DNA of 64,000 nt from Clostridium sp. DL-VIII. Its GTDB lineage: Bacteria > Bacillota > Clostridia > Clostridiales > Clostridiaceae. The stretch spans positions 5,296,779 to 5,360,778 of the forward strand of contig NZ_CM001240.1 of the NCBI RefSeq assembly GCF_000230835.1. Direction: 5' to 3'. Shown here one piece after another: positions 60,097 to 64,000 of this stretch. A program made the translations under genes and the position numbers. Numbering within the stretch: position 1 is the stretch's first letter; the number at the start of each line of letters is the position of its first letter. The notes under the pieces were generated by a model. It did not search any database and was not told the DNA's origin. It saw only the letters and a list, made by a program, of their open reading frames with translations.

Positions 60097-61395
60097 TTAA
60101 TTTCCTCCTGGAATTAAAGTAAGAATTTCTTTTATAGGCATGCAATTCACTGATGCTTCTTTTGACCTTCCATTTTCCAAAATACTTTTTGCAGTATTAA
60201 CCATAGCTGGATAAGCACTTCTAATTAAATGATTCGCATAAATAACAACGCTGACACCTAATTCAACCAGCTCCTCTTCTGTCATAAAATTATATGAAGT
60301 TGGAACCACTATTAACGGGACTTTATTCTCAAATTCATTGTATATTTTGCAGAATTCTCTAATTTCTTCTCCGTCCTTTTCCTTGCTATGAATCATGATT
60401 CCATCGGTACCAGCTTCAATGTAAGCTTTTGCCCTGTTAACTGCATCTTCCATACCTGCCTTTGCAATTAAACTCTCTATTCTTGAAATTATCATAAAAT
60501 CGCTAGTAACCCTGGCCTCTCTTCCAGCTCTTATCTTGCTTTTGAAATGCTCTATAGTATCTTGAGTTTGAGTAACGTCAGTTCCAAATAATGAATTCTT
60601 CTTAAGCCCTGTTTTATCTTCAATAATAATTGCCGATACCCCTAGCCTTTCCAAGGTTTTAACTGTATAGACAAAATGTTCAATTTGCCCGCCTGTGTCT
60701 CCATCAACGATTATTGGTTTAGTAGTAACTTCTAGGATATCATTTATTGTGTTCACTCTAGAGGTTAAATCCACTAATTCTATATCCGGTTTCCCCTTAG
60801 CAGTTGAATCACATAATGAACTCACCCACATACCATCAAATTCTTTTATTCTTCCATCCTTTTCAATTTTAGTTTTTTCTACTATTAATCCAGTTAATCC
60901 ATTATGAGCCTCAAGTATTCTAACTGGTTTTTTGGAATAAATTAATTCCTTAAGACTTTTCATTCTCATTTGAGGCGTTATACCTATTTGAGCTATCTCT
61001 TCATCTAGCTTTGAAATAGATACACCTTGTGTATATGGTACTTCTACAAGCTCTCCTTCCCATTCTTTTATTGCCTCTATAGCCTTTTCTCTCAGATCCT
61101 TTTGAAACCCTTCTTTCCAGTCATCTCCATGAAGAACATAGTTTGGTTTAAGCTTTATTAGGTTTTCAACTTGATCTAAGCTATCTTGTGGTACTACAGA
61201 AACAACTCCTTTTATATTGCTTACAACTTCTTTTCTCTCCTCATATTTCATTATTGGATTTCTCCAATATCCTCTGATCACATCATCTGTATGTAACCCA
61301 ACTATTATATCCCCAAATTTTCTTGCCTCATTTAGTACATTTAAATGACCTTGATGAATTATATCGGCGCTCATAGCAACATAAACTGTTTTCAT
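60097..61395 (-). CDS. Phosphoenolpyruvate mutase with fused N-terminal cytidylyltransferase
   Basis: A 432-residue two-domain protein. Residues 1-135 are a TagD-like cytidylyltransferase domain with HQGH at 14-17 (HxGH signature); residues 140-432 are PEP mutase, which isomerises PEP to phosphonopyruvate, the entry step of phosphonate synthesis. The mutase signature EDKTGLKKNS at 259-268 (EDKx5NS) and DGDTGG at 231-236 are present, excluding the isocitrate-lyase relatives. ATG at 61395 follows AGGAGAGTGTTAGAGAT. It is 37 bp after the second nucleotidyltransferase gene, so both may act on the same CTP-linked product. Confidence 0.92.
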   Translation of the reverse strand: MKTVYVAMSADIIHQGHLNVLNEARKFGDIIVGLHTDDVIRGYWRNPIMKYEERKEVVSNIKGVVSVVPQDSLDQVENLIKLKPNYVLHGDDWKEGFQKDLREKAIEAIKEWEGELVEVPYTQGVSISKLDEEIAQIGITPQMRMKSLKELIYSKKPVRILEAHNGLTGLIVEKTKIEKDGRIKEFDGMWVSSLCDSTAKGKPDIELVDLTSRVNTINDILEVTTKPIIVDGDTGGQIEHFVYTVKTLERLGVSAIIIEDKTGLKKNSLFGTDVTQTQDTIEHFKSKIRAGREARVTSDFMIISRIESLIAKAGMEDAVNRAKAYIEAGTDGIMIHSKEKDGEEIREFCKIYNEFENKVPLIVVPTSYNFMTEEELVELGVSVVIYANHLIRSAYPAMVNTAKSILENGRSKEASVNCMPIKEILTLIPGGN

Positions 61396-61432
61396 ATCTC
61401 TAACACTCTCCTATTTATTTAATAACAATTTT

Positions 61433-62230
61433 TTATATAATTATTTTTTCTTCTGAATTCTTTTCTAACTTAGGAAGGACAATCTTTTGTATTCTTTCAA
61501 GATGATTCTTATCATCAACTTCTCCCCATACAAGATCTTCGATCTTTAAATAACCTACTTTTCTATTTTTAGCAGAATCAAATATTGCATTTTCGTAATC
61601 ATATTTTGGTGTTTTTCTATTTTCAAAGAAATATTCCCCGCTCCTAAAATCATATATTTCACTATTAAACTTTCTGTATTGCTTTAGCATCTCTTTATAT
61701 AATTCTTTTGATATTTTAGAGATTCCAACTAATTCTCCATATACATTTTGAATATCAGCTTTATTTTTAGAAATTTTATATAAATTATCATCTTTAACCT
61801 CTACATAACATTCATCACCCGAATTTGTTTTTCCACTCAATAAAATGCAATCATCTTCCTTATAATTCAAAGCCTTTATTAAACCATAAACTTCGTATAT
61901 TAAGTCACTTTCTAGCAATAAAAAGTCCTCTTTTAGCTCATCTTCTAAAATCGAAAGAGATGTCATACTTCCTGTAGCTTTATACTTTCTGTTTCTTCTT
62001 GTTACAATATACTTCTTATCTTTTGCAAATTCATCATAGAACTCATGTAAATGCCCAGTTACAATAAAAACTTTTTCTATCCCCAAACTTCTTAATTTCT
62101 CCACGGACCTTTCAACTAAACTTTTCCCATTTATCTCTATTAGCCCTTTAGGTATCATATCATTTGTTACATCCTGTAATCTTGACCCCATGCCTGCTGC
62201 CAGTATTACAGCTATTTTTACTTTTCTCAT
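61433..62230 (-). CDS. Nucleotidyltransferase, CTP:AEP/phosphocholine-cytidylyltransferase type
   Basis: A 265-residue GT-A-like nucleotidyltransferase of the LicC/PntC kind. The nucleotide loop is LAAGMGSRL (10-18), then IPKGLIEINGKSLVERSVEKL, the acceptor segment RNRKYKATGSMTSL and the metal-binding ESDLIYE. In this operon its likely substrate is 2-aminoethylphosphonate, giving CMP-AEP for transfer to the envelope (inference from neighbours; LicC uses phosphocholine). The frame extends upstream to TTG at 62257, but the only ribosome site (GAGAGGGG) suits ATG at 62230, twelve bases on. Confidence 0.75.
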   Translation of the reverse strand: MRKVKIAVILAAGMGSRLQDVTNDMIPKGLIEINGKSLVERSVEKLRSLGIEKVFIVTGHLHEFYDEFAKDKKYIVTRRNRKYKATGSMTSLSILEDELKEDFLLLESDLIYEVYGLIKALNYKEDDCILLSGKTNSGDECYVEVKDDNLYKISKNKADIQNVYGELVGISKISKELYKEMLKQYRKFNSEIYDFRSGEYFFENRKTPKYDYENAIFDSAKNRKVGYLKIEDLVWGEVDDKNHLERIQKIVLPKLEKNSEEKIII

Positions 62231-62346
62231 TACTTCACACTGCCCCTCTCTTTGCAAAATAAAATTATTACTTTATAATTTTCAAAGCTTTTATTGTAAT
62301 AAAAGTGCTCGCATTTAATTATTAAGTTCATTTTTTGAACAAAATC

Positions 62347-62375
62347 ATCTTAACATCTTTCATTGTTCAAAACAA
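62347..62375 (-). promoter_or_regulatory. Candidate promoter of the phosphonate operon
   Basis: TTGTTT (62375-62370), 17-bp spacer, TAAGAT (62352-62347). It lies 117 bp upstream of the nucleotidyltransferase start, close to the terminator of the upstream lipoprotein gene. The 62258-62346 leader has an imperfect AAAGCTTTTATT hairpin and no ORF. Confidence 0.5.
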
Positions 62376-62405
62376 CACGTTCATATAAACAATTTTATAA
62401 ATAAC

Positions 62406-62448
62406 AAAAAAAAACTATACCAAATGATTTCTAACCATTTAGTATAGT
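62406..62448 (-). terminator. Terminator of the lipoprotein gene
   Basis: ACTATACTAAATG pairs with CATTTGGTATAGT (one mismatch) around a 9-nt loop, followed by eight or nine T on the minus strand. It lies beyond the palindromic element at 62455-62588. Confidence 0.85.
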
Positions 62449-62454
62449 CTTAAA

Positions 62455-62588
62455 TAATAAGGCACTATCAAATACAATAACGAGTCCACTTGCAAGGCTA
62501 TTTTCCATCATGCTGCGTCAACAAAATGCCCTGATAGAAAATATCCATCGCAATTTTGGACTCGTTATTTATTTTCATGTGCCTTATT
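62455..62588. repeat. GTCCA palindromic element, copy 2
   Basis: A 134-bp element with perfect outer arms AATAAGGCAC/GTGCCTTATT (62455-62464, 62579-62588) and inner arms AATAACGAGTCCA (62476-62488) and TGGACTCGTTATT (62557-62569). The minus-strand core ATTTTCTATCAGGGCATTTT and GCAGCATGATGG matches the element at 32741. It lies in the 3' untranslated region of the lipoprotein gene, before its terminator. Confidence 0.7.
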
Positions 62589-62600
62589 TATTTCACTTTG

Positions 62601-63575
62601 CTATTTTGTATTTACTGTAGTTGTTCCTTTACTTACACTTGGTGAAATCAACAGTTTTATATACTCATCTTGTGTAACTTTAAGTGTACTAGTTGGAAAA
62701 TCTATTGTCTTAACTTCACTCTTAGCACTTGTGGCCTTCATAACTAACGAGATTGTTCCAAAATTTTTGATTTTTAAATCCATATTGAAATTATCATTAT
62801 AAGTAGAATCTGTAAAATCTTCTTTGGAAGTAATAGTTGATCCTGCTAAAGTTTCCTTAAGATTATTTAATTGAGTGTCAAAGCTTGCATCATTAACTGC
62901 AGTTTTTATTTGTGCAATACTTTCAGCTGGTAATCTCATATTAAATGTACTATTTATATTATCTAAATTATTACTTGCGGCTTTTATAGCTTTTCCAGCT
63001 AAGTCCACTGTTTTATCTGCATCAAGATTAATTGTATATTCTCTTCCATTTTGAACAAATGGTAAATCTAAATCATTATTTTCTCCAAATACTAGTTTAG
63101 CAAATTGGACCATTCCATCTGGTTCACTAAATGCTTTTATCTGATTGACATTCATTCCTGAAGAAGCTAAATCAATTCCTATATAATCTTCTTTTATATT
63201 AGCCACTCCTTCCGGAACTGCTTGTCCTGTTAAAGCAAATATACCTTCAAAATAACCTTTATTTATATAAGCTGTAGTTCCATCATTATATGCTTTAATT
63301 TCTGGAATATTAAGTGTACCTGAAGGATCTGTAAATTTCATATCTACATATGATTGATCTTTAGCCTTATACCCAGTAGATGTAAATTTAATTTCTTTGC
63401 TTATTCCTTGTGCATTAATATCGATGATGCCTTCAAAATTTGATGTTGCTGCTTCCCATTTTGCTGTATTTGCAATTTCCTTTGAATAATTTAGAGTAGC
63501 TTGACTACATCCAGTCATTGTTCCAACAGCTAAAGCAGCTGCCATAATAAATGCTAAAGTTTTTTTAATTCTCAT
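62601..63575 (-). CDS. Lipoprotein, unknown
   Basis: A 324-residue exported lipoprotein. The signal peptide (residues 1-22, MRIKKTLAF then a hydrophobic stretch) ends in a lipobox GTMTGC with Cys23. The mature part is beta-rich with Asn/Thr/Ser abundance and no recognised domain; two roughly similar halves (about 40-190 and 200-300) may form a lipid- or ligand-carrying fold such as seen in some bacterial LolA-like proteins (speculative). ATG at 63575 follows AAGGGGAGATAGAG. It is monocistronic, with a palindrome and terminator downstream. Similar in outline to other clostridial lipoproteins of unknown role. Confidence 0.7.
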   Translation of the reverse strand: MRIKKTLAFIMAAALAVGTMTGCSQATLNYSKEIANTAKWEAATSNFEGIIDINAQGISKEIKFTSTGYKAKDQSYVDMKFTDPSGTLNIPEIKAYNDGTTAYINKGYFEGIFALTGQAVPEGVANIKEDYIGIDLASSGMNVNQIKAFSEPDGMVQFAKLVFGENNDLDLPFVQNGREYTINLDADKTVDLAGKAIKAASNNLDNINSTFNMRLPAESIAQIKTAVNDASFDTQLNNLKETLAGSTITSKEDFTDSTYNDNFNMDLKIKNFGTISLVMKATSAKSEVKTIDFPTSTLKVTQDEYIKLLISPSVSKGTTTVNTK

Positions 63576-63774
63576 CTCTATCTCCCCTTATAAATACTTA
63601 TATCTTATGATAAAAACACAATATATGTTAATAAATGGATTAATATCATATCTTTATTATACATATTTTTTATCAATAAATTATAGACCAAATATTAAAT
63701 TTATCTTAATGTATACTTAACTTTCTATAAGTATCTCTTTTTTTATTGTTATTTTCTATTTCTTTTCTAATTTT

Positions 63775-64000
63775 CTAAAAATCTTTTCCTTCACAAATCT
63801 TACATGAAATCTTATATGATGAAATTGCTACTATTCCTAAAACTACGATTCCTACCACCAGTATAAAAGCACCATTATTAATAATAGCAGCTTGGATAAT
63901 TTCTTTATTTCCATCCGAAGATAGCTCAACTAATTTAACAATCAGCCCTGGAGCTGATATGCCTAATATCATAAGAACAATATTAAAAACCTGTATTCCC
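63775..64000 (-). CDS. Membrane protein, C-terminal part (cut by window edge)
   Basis: The frame is open to the right edge; only the last 74 codons are visible. Two hydrophobic segments (about residues 5-22 and 41-58 of the visible part) end in SSYKISCKICEGKDF. The arrangement resembles the C-terminus of ABC-2-type permeases, but this is only a resemblance. Its ATG at 63972 is probably internal, since codons upstream remain open and no ribosome site is seen. No function is proposed. Confidence 0.55.
   Translation of the reverse strand, partial: GIQVFNIVLMILGISAPGLIVKLVELSSDGNKEIIQAAIINNGAFILVVGIVVLGIVAISSYKISCKICEGKDF

Noticed and set aside
59831..60145. 104-codon minus-strand ORF across the repeat region
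   Set aside because: It reads through the 187-bp self-complementary element and overlaps the 3' end of the PEP mutase gene; it has no convincing ribosome site or domain, and its composition (Cys, Ser, Arg, His) is what translated repeat DNA gives. Treated as chance.
1..64000. tRNA, rRNA, prophage, intact insertion sequence or integrase
   Set aside because: Scanned for; no cloverleaf-like or rRNA-like sequence, transposase, integrase or phage genes were seen. The mobile signals are only short non-coding elements.

Overview
The window is low-GC, AT-rich bacterial DNA, almost entirely coding on the minus strand. It looks like chromosomal DNA of a saccharolytic, motile Clostridium (sensu stricto). 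Reasons are the Firmicutes-type chemotaxis set (FliY, CheC, CheD), the CsrA/FliW pair, a pyruvate:ferredoxin oxidoreductase beside a flavodoxin, DUF1292 and DUF342 proteins, frequent TTG/GTG starts behind strong AGGAGG sites, and intergenic repeats. Species cannot be fixed from the sequence alone. No tRNA, rRNA, CRISPR array, prophage or intact insertion sequence was seen.

Layout. (1) 1-8744: flagellin glycosylation island, read right to left: a small helical protein, a Maf/DUF115 glycosyltransferase, a methyltransferase, two SpsF-type cytidylyltransferase paralogues, a Gfo/Idh/MocA dehydrogenase, a GT-B-like protein, a DegT aminotransferase, a second methyltransferase and the start of a formyltransferase cut by the left edge. 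(2) 8829-18712: late flagellar genes flgM-flgN-flgK-flgL-fliW-csrA-flaG-unknown-fliS-fliD-fliT-like, then flagellin. SigmaD-type promoters precede flgM and (in tandem) flagellin, and two CsrA-like sites lie in the flagellin leader, so the FlgM/SigD and CsrA/FliW circuits can be read off the DNA. (3) 18849-29594: chemotaxis and motor-switch operon DUF342-cheW-cheD-cheB-cheR-cheA-cheC-cheY-cheW-fliM-fliY, closed by a clear terminator. (4) 29714-49939: housekeeping and metabolism: class IV aminotransferase, HAD phosphatase, aspartate-type aminotransferase, DUF1292 protein, PFOR and flavodoxin (with a Rex-like box), MurG, RecJ, DJ-1/PfpI protein, topoisomerase IV-type ParC and ParE, a membrane glycosyltransferase and a rhomboid protease. 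(5) 50220-57132: oligoendopeptidase F, small conserved proteins, an orphan dltA-dltC pair, and a divergent zinc-type ABC pair under a Fur-family-like operator. (6) 57305-62230: a 2-aminoethylphosphonate operon (cytidylyltransferase, PEP mutase with a fused cytidylyltransferase domain, phosphonopyruvate decarboxylase, AEP transaminase), interrupted by a repeat-rich 0.5 kb. (7) A lipoprotein and a truncated membrane protein at the right edge.

The most unexpected layer is the intergenic DNA. At least four families of short non-coding palindromic elements recur here: a 104 bp element with TATAGATATCC ends (two copies), a 134-150 bp element with GTCCA/TGGAC arms (two copies), a 187 bp long-hairpin element, and a family with heptad-like ACAATT/AACTGT ends around a compact hairpin (about six copies plus fragments). 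Some copies touch the 3' ends of genes, and two lie inside the phosphonate operon. Functions are inferred from motifs and context; no database search was possible.
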